From Serinus canaria (lineage: Eukaryota; Chordata; Aves; Passeriformes; Fringillidae): a DNA stretch of 64,000 nucleotides. Every line of letters begins with the position of its first letter. The stretch's first letter is position 1. The notes under the pieces were generated by a model that saw only the letters and a list, made by a program, of their open reading frames with translations, was not told where the DNA came from and searched no databases. A program made the translations under genes and the position numbers. The stretch is taken from the NCBI RefSeq assembly GCF_022539315.1, contig NC_066337.1:6230861-6294860 (forward strand). Reading direction: 5' to 3'. Shown here piece by piece: positions 21,518-31,929 of the stretch.

Positions 21518-24500
21518 CTGGGGGGGAAAAGGAGAGAGGAGGATTTTGATTGCTGAAAGCTGGGCTGGGAGAGCAGCAAGGTTCTCTTTGGTGGAAGGGG
21601 AGTTTTAACAATGAGCTTTGTGTTGGTGTGCTCAGTGTCCTGGTCTGCGTTCTGCCTTGCAACTAAAGAACTCCTCTGCTCAAGGAATGATCCCAGGCAC
21701 AGCAGAAACTCTGCCCTTCAGAGGTGCCAGCTCTGCTGAGCTCTTTTTGCTCCAGAAAGCTCAGGAGCTCTCCCCCGTTTTGGGAGCTCAGATGGCCCCA
21801 AGAGGGGCAGCTTTGGGCACCCTTAGGGCAGTCATGCCAGCTTGTGCATGGAGGGGTAGCTTTGGGCACTGTTATTGCAGCCCTGCCAGCTGTGCATGGA
21901 GGGGCAGCTTTGGGCACCCTTAGGGCAGCCCTACCAGCTGTGTGTGGCTGGGAAGGAGGCACCCCTCCCATGGGCAGCCCTTTGCCTGCCATCCTCTAAT
22001 GTATGAAGGGAAATGAGTTCTGGGGGGGTTGGAAAATCAGCCTGCAGGGGACAGGGGCACTGGGATTTCTGCAGGGAGCCCAGGGCAGCCAGGGCACGCT
22101 CTCACCGAGCACGATGGCCAGCATCTGGGTGGCTTTCTTCTCCTTCTGCTGGGACAGTTTCCTCCTGATGACGGCCTTGAGCAAGTTCCTCGTCTTGCCG
22201 TTGGGCAGGGAGTGGATCTCGAAGACCTTGGCTGTGTGGTGGGATTCTTTGGCATGGCCATTCTTCTCCACCTTCCCAGGGCTGCTCAGGGGTGCCTGCA
22301 GGGTAGAGTTGTTGCCCCGATTAGAAGCAACTGGCACAATCAACTGGTGGTTACTTGGTGCTGTGGGTTTGAGGGCCGTTTTCTCAGGGGGACTGGTACT
22401 GGACACCATCTCCATTTCCATCTCTTCTATGTGACTCTCTGCCTCCTGGACAAGAATCAAATGTCCACAACATAATGACAGGTAAATACACAGAGAGGAG
22501 CAACGAACATTCCTTACAGAGTGAAGCTGGATGATGCTGGAGAGCAGTCAGTCCCTCTTCTCCCTCCCTGCGTGGCGCCTGGAGAAAGGGCTGTGCTGTG
22601 TTGGGGTACTCTGGGCACATGGGATGGACAGAGCTGCACTGGAGGATTCTCCTTTTTGGCACAAAGAGGCTCAGAAATGGGGGAGATGCTGTCTCCACTC
22701 TCTACAGGTTTTGTTCAGGTTTTCAGAATGCAAATAAATAAAAATGGAATCGGCAACCAAAACCCAACAAAGCCAATGGGGTCCAAGATTTAAATAACAG
22801 AGAGGAGGAGGAAAGCAAAGGCACAAAAGTGTTCAAATGCCGTGGCTTTTAGAGCTGATCTTTCGGTGAGCTTAATCTGGCTTTGTGAGCTCTGTGAGCT
22901 TAAACCCCCTGCTTCACTCCAAGGAATGGGAAGACTATTTAAATTTTGAGATTGAATGGTAACCTTTGCTCTTAGGTTTACTTTTCTCCCACCCTACATA
23001 AATCAGCCTCGTGTCCTGAGGGAGAAGGGGAAGGCTGAAGGCTCTGGAAAGCTCCCACTTCTCTTTAACACTCACCACTTTGCGCTTATTAACTTGGAAG
23101 CTCCCATTGGACTTCACAATAACTGTGCAGAGCTTGACGTCTTCTGGATGAGTGCATTTGTCCTAAGGGGCAAGCACCAGCTCAGAGGTTACACAGGCAG
23201 AGAGGGGTTGGGAAGGGAAGCTGGTAAGGGAGGCACGTGGGAATACAAAGGGATGAATCAGGAGTTCATCAGCGCGGCTCAGGCTGAGCAGGATGGAGAC
23301 GTGGATGGAGAACTGCCGTGGAGGAGCAGGGATGGAGCTGCTGCCCCCTGTGCTGTGCACCAGAGGAAGGAGGCCACGGAGCTCTGCTGTGTTTGTGTGT
23401 CCCTGTCTGGCTGCCTCCTCTGCAGGCAGCACGGTTTGGAGCTGGAGCATGCCCCAGGCTGTGCTCTGTGTGGTGCCAGAGCCCTGCTTTGACAAGTGGA
23501 TGCACAGCCAGCCTGCCCAGCTGGGCTCCCTCACATGCAGCAAGGCTGGTCCCTGCAGAGCTGTCCTTCCCAGAGAGGAGCTGTGCACCTCAGGCACTGC
23601 CACCAAGATTTGGGGACACCTGACAGACCCTAAAGGGGGATTCCAGGAGAGCTGGAGAGGGGTTTGCAGTGGTGGGGCACAAGGGAACGGCCTTGAGCTA
23701 AAGGAGAGTGGGTTTAGATTGGGTATTAGGAAGAAATTCCTCCCTGGGAGTGTGGGGAGGCCCTGGCACAGGGTGCCCAGGGCAGCTGTGGCTTTCCCTG
23801 GATCCCTGGGAGTGTCCAAGGCCAGGCAGGATGGGGCTTAGAGCCATGTGGGATGGTAGAAGGTGTCCCTGCCTGTGGGCTTCAGTGTCCCTCCTGACCC
23901 AAACCATTCCTTGGTTGATTCAGTGATTCCATAGGACTGACTCACACAACAGTGCAGCCTCTGTTCTTGGCTCCCCCAGCCCAGCCCACGGCAATGCTGG
24001 GGGTCACTGCAGCAGCTCCTGGTGCAGATCTGCTGCTGAAACAGCCCTGAGATCCAGGCAGGCCCGAGGAGCCCCAGCCAGCCAGCTGGGACCCCAGGGA
24101 GAGCAGCAGGGACCCCAGACTGACCACAGCACCCACCTTTGGGAGTTTGGCCCAGGCAGGGCGGCGCGGGGCAGGGGGAGCAGGGCAGGGCAGGGTGTGA
24201 GGCTGGCTACCTTCAGGGGGGCCTGCGTGTCCGAGTCCAGCACGTGGCTGCTGCGCTTGGTGCTGACGCGCTTCCTGCGCCGCCGCAGCACGATGTAGAT
24301 CTGCACGTACACCAGCAGCGTGACGATGAAGGGCACGTAGAAGGACACGATGGAGGAGTACACCACGAAGGCAGGGTTGCCAATGATGCACTCCTTCTCG
24401 TCTGGAAGAGAAAGCCTTTCAGGGTTGGTGTCCCCACTCAGGGGGTCACCGTGCTGGCTGTCCCCGGCCCGGAGGGAGTCACATCACCCCAAAACTCCTG

Positions 24501-27500
24501 GCTGCTCCTTGCCTTGCAGCTCAGCACTGCTGATCCCATGCCATATCCAACCAATATTCCCAGGAAACTGCTGCCTGAACTGCCAGCCCTTTTCTCTGCT
24601 GCCTCAGAGAAGGTTTTGTCCCATGGCTTTCCTTTTTGTGTGTTTTAATAGAAGGAGGATTTTGAATTTGTAGTGGGCAAACACAGATTGGTGTTGTGTG
24701 AACTTCTACATCACCTGAGTTCTGGTGAGCCTGAAACCCTGCTCTGGAACAGCTGGAGATGGAACAGACCAGAATCAGCAAATAGTGAGGGGTGGCAGAG
24801 GGAGAGAACACTTCAGCACACCTCAGACCTGATCCCACCTTTATTCCTGCCTGTCTGGGAGCCAGCTGCAGGTGGCAGAGGGAAAGAACACTTCCAATAC
24901 ACCTCAGACTGGATCCCATCTTTACTCCTGGCTATCTGGGAGGACAGCAGGAGCCAGCTGCAGGTGGCAGAGCCCTCACCTGTGTTGTTGAGGCCGAAGA
25001 GGAGTGGGCAGGAGATGGCAAAGGAGAGCACCCAGACCACGGCGATCATGACGGTGACGCGGCGCTTGGAGCTGTAGCGGGTGTTGTAGAGCATGGGCAT
25101 GGCCACGGCCGTGTACCTGCAGGGGACACATCCCCCCAGGCTGCTGTCACCCTGCCAGGGCTGCCACTGCCCGGCCCCTGCCCAGCCAGCACAGCTCACG
25201 TGTGCCAGGGGGGCTGCAGCCACAGCAGGAGGGGTGAGGCTGGGCCAGCTCCTGGTGTTCTCCTCCCACCCTTCCCACCAACGCCTGCTGCACCATCCCA
25301 GAGTGCAAAGAGAAGGGCCAGAGCCATGGAGCACAGAGCAATTCCATCTGCACCCCCAGGAGCAGAGGTTCTGTGCCTCCTGACAGAACTCCCTGCTCAC
25401 AGCTCATCAGGATCCTCTAAGCTGCTCTTCAAAAAAACTCCCACAGTTTTCCAGGCTGAGTCCCAGGTAAATGTGACCACACAGAGGTGGCTGGGCCTCA
25501 CCACCCTGGGTTTGGCACAGCCCGGTGGCACAGAGCCCTCACCTGTCAATGCTGATGGCACAGAGGTTGAGGATGCTGGCAGTGCACATCATGACATCCA
25601 GGGTGACAAAGATATCGCAGTGGATGCGGCTGAACCGCCACTCCCCCACCACCTGCAGAGAGAGGATGGGTGGTCAGCAATTCCTGGGGTTAGTGGGCAA
25701 TCCCTGGGGTTAGTGAGCAATTCCTGGGGCTGGAGAGCAATTCCTGGGGTTAGTGGGCAATCCCTGGGGTTAGTGAGCAATTCCTGGGGCTGCAGAGAAT
25801 TCCCCGGGGCTGGGCTGCTGGTGGGGGACAAAAGGAGAGTTTGGCACAAAGATGGAGACGCTGGTGGGTGGTTTGGGCTGTGCTGGGTCAAAGGCAGAGC
25901 TCTGCCCCTTCCAAGGGGCTGTTGTGCTCCCACCCTGCTGCTCTCTGTGGGTTTGGCAGCCCCAGCACAAACCTGGGCTCACATTCCAGTGCCACCAGGG
26001 AGCACAAGGCTGCTCCAGCTCACAAGGGGAGATAAAGAGGCTTTAACAGTTCCCTGGAGCATTTCAAGGCAGAATGAGGAGGGAAACATCCATTTTAATT
26101 CCCAAGCACCTCTGATTTACTCACAGCTTTTTCCCAGACAATTTTTCCAATTACACCCAGCAAAGGTCAGCAGCAGACAAGCAAGAGCTTCCCTTCATTT
26201 CTTAATTTAAAAAATCAGGGTAAGCATTCCTCACCTTTATCTTTTTTAGTTTTGGTGAACAAAATGAGTTTAATTCAGAGTGAAAAGCCGTTAACACTCC
26301 ACACGAAGTGCTAAAGACAAGGAACTAATGATAACACTTCCAGGCACCAGTAGCCTTTCTTCTCTTCACTTCTCTTGCTGTTGAAGCTGAACTTTGCCAA
26401 TTAAGTTTAATAGCAATTATTCGGACTGCTGTGTTTGACATGTGATGAAAAAAAGTATATTTCCCTCTAACAAAAATAGAGCCCTACCGCATTTGAAAAT
26501 AGAATGAATAAGATATCTATTCTTCAGTTATTTCTGCTCTGATATACATAACCATAGGCAGCATAAAGAAGGGAGAATGACTGCATTGAAGCCTGAGTGA
26601 CAGATGAATACTCAGTGATTAAAAAAGCACTTAAGAGACAGTTACATCAGGAACTTTGAGGAGAATTTGCCCAAAGGCAAAGGTTTCCAGCCACATCCAA
26701 ACCTCCCTGAAACCGATTTCCCGCGGGCATGGTTTGGGGGAAGCTGGGTGGGAACCGCAGCCGTTCTTTCTCTTGGTGTTTCAGTTTGTGCTGGGGAAAC
26801 CTCCGAAATTTGGGGGTAAAAGATCTGTTTGCACCAAGGCTGGGGTTTTTTCAAGAGTTTCATTTTGAGTTCTAGGCCACGCTTGTGACACAAAACCTGG
26901 AGGAAACTGTCCCACCTGGTAGATGGAGGCAGCTGTGGCTCCTCACCAGCCCCTGCACCTGAGCCCAGATAAGGGAGAGAATTTTGCACCATTTGTGGTT
27001 TATTCTTCTGCCTTAAAATTAAACGGGTCTGAGAGATTCTTCTGGCTGGACCTGAGGGAGCAGGAGCTTCTCCCAGCATCAGCCTCTGCTTCAAACTGGT
27101 GGAACAGGAGATGGAGCCCCAGAGGCAGCGCCTGCCTCCCCCAGCCCGTGGCCACGTTCATGACTTCGGCAGAGGCTCCGCTTCTCCAGTGCCACCAAAA
27201 CAATCATTAACCCAGCGCTAATTAGCATCGTGCTCCCTCTCAGCCCTGCCAGTCAGGGCCTTTGTTTTGCTTTGCATCAGGACTCGCTGGGCTCACTGAT
27301 GGTCCCTCCTTCCCCTGCTCTCCTCCTGTGCTACCATCCCTCCCATGGGTCAGTGCCTGGGATGGCTGGGAACTCAGCATGGTTTGAGCTCTGAAAAGTG
27401 ATTTTTTTTCCCCTATATTGTGACATAACACTGTGGATTCCCATCCTGCTTCCACAATTGCCTTCCTGCAGCCCTTCAGAAACAGGGCCTTTATAGCTTT

Positions 27501-28308
27501 TTTTCTTTTGCTTTTGTTTTTTGATTGCTGGATTCAATGATCCTTGTGGGTCCCTTCCTTCCACCTCCACAAATTTCCTGTGGTTTCAGTGTGATGCCCA
27601 TGGTGGAGTTTTGAACACAAAATTGGGGTCCTTTCCCACTTGACCCCGAATTTCTGGTGCAATTGGGCTGTCACTTAGTCCACTGAGCAGCAGTGGGGTT
27701 TCAAGCTACCTGCTCTCCCATCCTTCTCCTGGAAAAAAAACCAGCAATTTCAGGGACGAAAAAGCTACAATTTCAGGAACAGTTTTAAAAATGCAATTTT
27801 GGGAATGAGAGAGCTACAATTTCAAGAACAGTAAAAAATGCAGTTTTGGGAATGAGAGAGCTACAATTTCAGGAACAGTAAAAAATGCAATTTTGGGAAC
27901 GAAAAATCCTGCACTTCAGGGAACAAAACCCCCTGTATTTAGGGCATGAAAATCACCTGTGAGGGAATTCAGGAGGCTGATTTCCAGGCTGCTAAACCCT
28001 CCCCATCCTCCCTCCAGCCAGTTTGGAGCCCTTACCTCCATGTAGACCACCCAGGGCATGCAGAGCGTGGCCACCAGCAGGTCAGCCACGGCCAGGCTGA
28101 CGATCAGGTAGTTGGTGGTGGTCTGCAGGGCTCTCTCCCTGGACACTGCTATGCACACCAGCACGTTGCCAAAGACGATGATGAAGATGAGGAGGGCCAG
28201 CAGCATGGCGTAGTAGTTGTAGTGCGGCTTCTGCGCCGCCTCCGAGGCGTTCAGGGCCCTGCTCCAGTTCCTGTCCCCGTCGTACCACGAGAGGTTGAGG
28301 GGATCCAT
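21324..28308 (-). CDS. DRD2: DRD2: dopamine receptor D2 (7 coding exons)
   Basis: Exons (- strand) 28308-28036, 25652-25543, 25116-24980, 24401-24211, 23162-23076, 22445-22106 and 21517-21324 total 1332 nt, giving 443 residues, the same length as human D2-long. It is a class A Gi/o-coupled dopamine receptor of the plasma membrane. Visible landmarks: N-glycosylation sequons at N5, N14 and N20, sodium-site D76 (TM2), amine-binding D110 (TM3), disulphide pair C103-C178, DRY at 127-129, TM5 serines S189/S190/S193, CWLP with W386 (TM6), H393, NPIIY (422-426) and a C-terminal KILHC with a palmitoylatable cysteine. The N-terminus is four residues shorter than human and the third intracellular loop four longer. 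All introns are GT-AG with consistent phases. Non-coding exon 1 is expected far upstream (candidate at 48.1 kb). Confidence 0.98.
21802..21945. repeat. 49-bp tandem repeat in last DRD2 intron
   Basis: Almost three copies of AGGGGCAGCTTTGGGCAC followed by a variable half begin at 21802, 21851 and 21900. It lies about 160 bp from the exon 7 donor and 285 bp from the last exon. Confidence 0.8.
22106..22445 (-). CDS. DRD2: DRD2 exon 7 (rest of ICL3, start of TM6)
   Basis: Acceptor TTGTCCAG; donor CTCG|GTGAGA after 22106. Residues 267-379. The start and the middle of the loop ([26 protein letters not shown]) match human blocks with divergent spacers between. The end ([20 protein letters not shown]) is strongly conserved and forms the cytoplasmic end of TM6. 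Confidence 0.96.
23076..23162 (-). CDS. DRD2: DRD2 87-nt cassette exon (D2-long insert)
   Basis: Acceptor CCCTTAG, exactly 87 nt, donor GTG|GTGAGT. Encodes 29 residues (238-266) beginning [12 protein letters not shown] and ending VNKRKV, homologous to the human D2L insert that starts GNCTHPEDMKLC. Both ends are phase 0, so skipping leaves an in-frame 414-residue D2-short. Both splice sites look intact, so both isoforms are predicted. Confidence 0.96.
23618..23940 (+). mobile_element. CR1 LINE 3' fragment in DRD2 intron
   Basis: Reads as a CR1 3' region: GGATTCCAGGAGAGCTGGAG, TAGATTGGGTATTAGGAAGA followed by AATTCCTCCCTG, TGGCACAGGGTGCCCAGGGC, GTGTCCAAGGCCAGGCAGGA, and a tail near CAGTGATTCCATAG. 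It opposes DRD2. 5' truncated, no complete reverse transcriptase. Confidence 0.88.
24211..24401 (-). CDS. DRD2: DRD2 exon 5 (ECL2, TM5, start of ICL3)
   Basis: Acceptor TCTTCCAG; donor AAG|GTAGCC after 24211. Residues 174-237 with C178, the catechol-binding serines 189/190/193 and the basic LRRRRKRV stretch linked to G-protein and calmodulin contact. The last part ([12 protein letters not shown]) is acidic where I recall RAFRAHLRAPLK in human. Confidence 0.96.
24791..24972. repeat. 80-92 bp tandem duplication next to DRD2 exon 4
   Basis: GGTGGCAGAGGGARAGAACA opens units at 24791 and 24871, and a third partial unit opens at 24963, only 8 nt beyond the exon 4 donor region. Units share the CACCTCAGACYKGATCCCA core and GGAGCCAGCTGCA end. 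So the donor-proximal intron of exon 4 is built from repeat units. Confidence 0.85.
24980..25116 (-). CDS. DRD2: DRD2 exon 4 (ICL2, TM4)
   Basis: Acceptor CCTGCAG; donor ACAG|GTGAGG after 24980. Residues 128-173: [20 protein letters not shown] of the second intracellular loop is identical to human as I recall it, followed by TM4. Confidence 0.97.
25543..25652 (-). CDS. DRD2: DRD2 exon 3 (TM3)
   Basis: Acceptor CTCTCTGCAG then GTGGTGGGG; donor ACAG|GTGAGG after 25543. Residues 92-127, with [20 protein letters not shown] holding C103 and the ligand-anchoring D110, and ending within the DRY arginine codon. Confidence 0.97.
25681..25800. repeat. 20-mer minisatellite with 60-bp higher-order unit beside DRD2 exon 3
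   Basis: Six consecutive 20-bp units (core TYCCTGGGGYT...GCAA) are arranged as two nearly identical 60-bp triplets, 25681-25740 and 25741-25800. On the DRD2 strand it lies 28 nt upstream of the exon 3 acceptor, where a branch site would be expected. Confidence 0.93.
26230..26650. promoter_or_regulatory. AT-rich candidate conserved element in DRD2 intron 2
   Basis: A 400-bp repeat-free island of low GC between exons 2 and 3, with CAATTAAG, GCAATTATTC, TTTGACATGTGATG and GATAAGATAT-like motifs. It has no coding frame and stands out from the GC-rich, repeat-rich intron around it. Candidate enhancer; needs cross-species alignment. Confidence 0.35.
27764..27925. repeat. 47-bp tandem repeat in DRD2 intron 2
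   Basis: GCTACAATTTCAGGAACAGT, then AAAAATGCAATTTTGGGAA and TGAGAGA, repeats at 27764, 27813 and 27860, with decayed copies on each side. It ends about 110 bp from the exon 2 donor. Confidence 0.85.
28036..28308 (-). CDS. DRD2: DRD2 first coding exon (N-terminus, TM1, TM2)
   Basis: ATG at 28308-28306 (MDPLNLSW, as in other vertebrates). Donor GAG|GTAAGG after 28036. Residues 1-91: glycosylated N-terminus, TM1 with GNVLV, and TM2 with [10 protein letters not shown] (D76). The 5' acceptor is not resolved; AG dinucleotides on the - strand at 28326-28341 are candidates. Confidence 0.96.
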
Positions 28309-28449
28309 GGGGGCCCGAGTGCCAGCTGCCAGCTCCACCCTGCCACACAGGTGTTGGGCAGGCCCTTGGGTCAGCGTGGGAAAGGAAAGTGGAAAAAAAT
28401 AAATCAGGTTTTTGCTGCCTCGCTCGTGGTCTGCCCGGGGAGGTGGGGT

Positions 28450-28920
28450 CACCAACCCTGGGGGTGTTTAACACAGCCTGGAGGTGGCACTGGGTGCCAG
28501 GGTTTGGTTGGGATGTTGGGATGGGTTGGACTTGGTGGTCTTTGAGATCTCTTCCAACCTGGTCATCTGTGATTCTGTGGTTCTGGGAATTTTGGGAATT
28601 CCCAGGGAATGGAAATGGTGGAGTCCCCATCCCTGGGTGTGTTTAACACAGCCTGGAGGTGGCACTGGCTGCCAGGGTGTAGGTGAGGTGTTGGGGATGG
28701 GTTGGACTCAATGATCTTTGAGCTCTCTTCCCACCCAGTGATTCTGTGAATTTTGGGAATTTAGGGAATTCCCAGGGCCCGAGGAGGTGGTGGAGTCCCC
28801 ATCCCTGGGTGTGTTTAACACAGCCTGGAGGTGGCACTGGCTGCCAGGGTGTAGGTGAGGTGTTGGGGATGGGTTGGGTCTTTGAGCTCTCTTCCAACCT
28901 GGTGATTCTGTGAATTCCCT
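28450..28920 (+). mobile_element. Three tandem CR1 3' ends
   Basis: Three successive segments contain GTGTTTAACACAGCCTGGAG (28464, 28638, 28810) and continue through a GGTTGGACT block, CTCTCTTCCAACC and the CR1 terminal GATTCTGTG. Periods are 174 and 172 bp. The later two are more alike than the first, which points to local duplication of one insertion and not to three independent insertions. Confidence 0.85.
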
Positions 28921-29589
28921 GGAGCCTGTTGTCCCTGCCCTGGTGAAACGTCTGCCTGGAAATGGATGGATGCAGAGCTGCTGACCCAGGCAGGGATTGC
29001 AGGAGTTGGTTTTTATTTCCAGCTCAGCCCCAGGTTTCTGTGGCAGATCCTCTGTGTTACAGCTGGCTCAGGCAGGGTGCCTGGGATGTTCCCCTGCCAT
29101 TCCCTGCTCCCTGTTAGGTGTGCACACCTCAGGGCAGCACTGCCATGACCCACTTTGTTTATTTTCCATGTGCTCCGTGGGGCTTTGGGCTCTATTACTT
29201 TCATTTTTTTCTTTTGTCTTTTCCTCTTTTTTTTTTTTTTTCCTGCAGCAGTGAAATAAATAAATAAATTTTAAACCCTGAATAGTGACAATGATGGGAG
29301 TTGACAGCAGCAGCTTTTGCAGCCAGGGCTGGGCTGTGCTGCCTCTGTCATTGCCCCAGTGAGGTGACAGTGAAGGGGGACACAGTGGGGACAGCACTGA
29401 TCCACCCCTCAGCCGCTCCTGGCACTGGGAACAGGCTTTCCTGGTGTTCCTTGGGAAATCTGGGCTCCAACCTGAGAATCCCCTCGGTTTATCAATCATC
29501 CCTGACCTCTCCATGACCCAGCCAGAGGTGCAGGAAATGCCAACACCTGGCTGGGAGCTCCTGAGCCTTTCACAGAGGCCTCACGTTGT

Positions 29590-29750
29590 GCCAGGGGAGG
29601 TTTATTTGGAAATTATGAGGAAAAAATCCATGGAAAGGATTGTCAGGCACTGGCACAGGGCAGTGCTGGAGTCACCATCCCTGGAAGGGCCCAGAATCCT
29701 CTGGCTGTGGCTCCTGGGTCAGTGCTGGTGGTGCTGGTTTGGCCAGGCCT
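29590..29750 (+). mobile_element. CR1-like LINE 3' fragment
   Basis: GGATTGTCAGGCACTGGCAC, CTGGAGTCACCATCCCTGGA and a following GTGCTGGTGGTGCTGG match the wording of CR1 3' regions. Diverged and short. Confidence 0.7.
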
Positions 29751-29807
29751 TTCCCACCTAAACAATTCCACATTTCTGGGGCCTCATTCCCTGCTCAGCC
29801 CTTCCTA

Positions 29808-30006
29808 GGATCAAATATTCCATGTTTGAGGGAAGGACCAAATATTCCATCTGAGGGAAGGATCAAAAATTCCATTTGAGGGAAGGACCAAATATTCCAT
29901 GTTTGGGGGAAGGACCAAATGTTCCATGTTTGAGGGAAGGATCAAATATTCCATTTGAGGGAAGGATCAGATATTCCATTTGAGGGAAGGACCAGATATT
30001 CCACAT
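29808..30006. repeat. ~25-bp minisatellite, about 8 copies
   Basis: Repeats of GACCAAATATTCCATTTGAG plus GGAAG, with length variants of 24-27 bp. The ATTCC core recurs on a near helical-turn multiple. Located in inferred DRD2 intron 1. Confidence 0.9.
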
Positions 30007-30099
30007 TTCCCAAGCTGCATCTCCACCCAGACCACACTGGCAGATCTGGCCCTGCTCTCAGACACCCCAAACCAAGGCCACTTAATTTCCTTAATAAAA

Positions 30100-30480
30100 G
30101 ACAAAGTGACTTCGATTTATTAAACCACGTAAGTGATCAAAATAGCAAAACATTTGCAAATATCAAATTCACCTGGGAACAATGGTTTCTTTATGTTTCA
30201 CTGAGCTTTTGTGTGCTTTTCTCATTCAGAGAACAATTTGGATAATAATCCTTGGAAATTTGTTGCATATGGGTCCTTAATAGCTGATAATTCAAAAAGT
30301 GTCTGTCTGACAGTGCTATCAGCAGCACTTGATAGCTCTACAAATGTCTTCTTAGGAGCTGTCAAAGTGTCAGAAATTAATTAAATGTTAGCTTCTGTGA
30401 CTCAGAGTGAAGGGGAAAAATCAATGCTAAATACAGCAACAGTTTTTCTCCTCTCCTGTTGCCCTTTCATAGTGCAAAAC
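30100..30480. promoter_or_regulatory. AT-rich candidate regulatory island with GATA dyad
   Basis: Repeat-free, AT-rich island in DRD2 intron 1. It contains GCTATCA (30315-30321) and its inverted partner TGATAGC (30330-30336) with an 8-nt spacer, i.e. two GATA cores in opposite orientation, plus a TTAATTAA-type site near 30382. Candidate only. Confidence 0.35.
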
Positions 30481-31185
30481 TATCTCGAGGAGGCAGAACC
30501 GTGCAGAAAATGCAGGGTGGGATAAAAAAAATTATTTTAAAAAAAGCAGGGGCATGGTGAAGTGTCTTTGAGGTATAAGAGGGTTTGAGGTGGGCAGGAT
30601 CAGCCCCTTGGGCCTGGGCTGGTTTTTCTGTGCAGGAAGAGAATTGGCTTTGGAAAGGAAAGGCCACAGAGAGGGAGATGGGCTCAGCAATTCCAGCCTG
30701 CCCGGGCTGCTCCAGCTCCCTGCTGGATTGGAGGAGTCATTTCCAGCTCATCTCTGCCCATTCATCAGGAGTTTCCTCAGTGGTGCTTAGGGAGTGTGTG
30801 AAAATCCCTGGAGAAAGAAATCAACATTTCCTTTCACTTCCTTCTCTGTCTTCCTCAAGATTAATTTTTTTTTTCTGTAAATAGAACTATTTTCACAGTA
30901 ATATTTTTGTGTTTATATGCATCATGGGGAAAGTGAAAGTTGGAATATTGTACAAAGGAAGAGATTTGGTGTTTCTATTAAAAAAAAAAAGATAAAGTTT
31001 TAAGTTGGGAAAACGAAACAGAAGAAAAGTTCCAAACATTTTGCACAAAATAGGGAAACTTAAACACCAAAAACCCAGAAATTAAAACTGTGATCACACA
31101 ATTAAAGGCTGTATCCAGTGCACATCCTCGTGGAACAAACTACAGTTCCATGGACAACTCTGGAAATTCCCAGCTTTGGAAAGTC

Positions 31186-31334
31186 TGAGTTTTCAGGGCT
31201 AAAAAGAACTTCCAGTGGAGTTCTCAGGGCTAAAAAGAACTTCCAATTGAGTTTTCAGGGCTAAAAAGAACTTCCAGTGGAGTTTTCAGTGATAAAAAGA
31301 ACTTCCAGTTGAGTTTTCAGGGCTAAGAAGAACC
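31186..31334. repeat. ~31-bp minisatellite, 4-5 copies
   Basis: Unit GAGTTTTCAGGGCTAAAAAG plus AACTTCCAGTG with few substitutions (for example GTGAT for GGGCT in one copy). Confidence 0.9.
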
Positions 31335-31929
31335 TTCTTTTCCCCAGCCCCAGAGCTGGCAGCATTCTCGTGGCCATTAGGGAGGTTTGAGTCTCTCAGT
31401 CCTGCTTTGAGGAGCAATTTTGATTTTAGTGCTGACAGCTCCTCAGAAAGAGGAGAGAAAGGAGAAATAAAGAAAGAAGCACTTAAAGAGCTGCCTGGGA
31501 GAGGGAGGGCTCTTCCCTGCCCTGTCCAAAAGCTGCATTTTCCTGGGGAGAAGGGAGAGGGAAAGGATCAAAAACAACAGGGAAAAGGCACAAACAGCAC
31601 CTGGCCCTGGCCTTGTCCAAGTTCCTGAGCAGAGATAAAGCAGAGCCTTGGTCTGAGGGAGAAAGAGCCCAGAAAGGAACAAATTCCCTGGAGAATTAAG
31701 GGCAGCAAAGCCACTCTAATTCCCACCCCAGAGATTTCCAGGGTGGCTGAGCTGATCCAGCCATGGATTAGCTGCAGGGTCAAGGGCAGGACAGGGCTGC
31801 AAGGTTGCAGCCTGGTGTTTGATGGCAGCAGTGCAGCAGCACCCTGCTGCTCATCCCCCCTGCACCCTCCCTGCACGCAGCTCTCCAGCAGCTGGAGGCT
31901 GTGACATCTCATTAATACCTTACAAAAAA

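Noticed and set aside
24792..26210. 472-codon + strand open frame across DRD2 exons 3-4
   Set aside because: Antisense shadow of real DRD2 exons in a GC-rich region.
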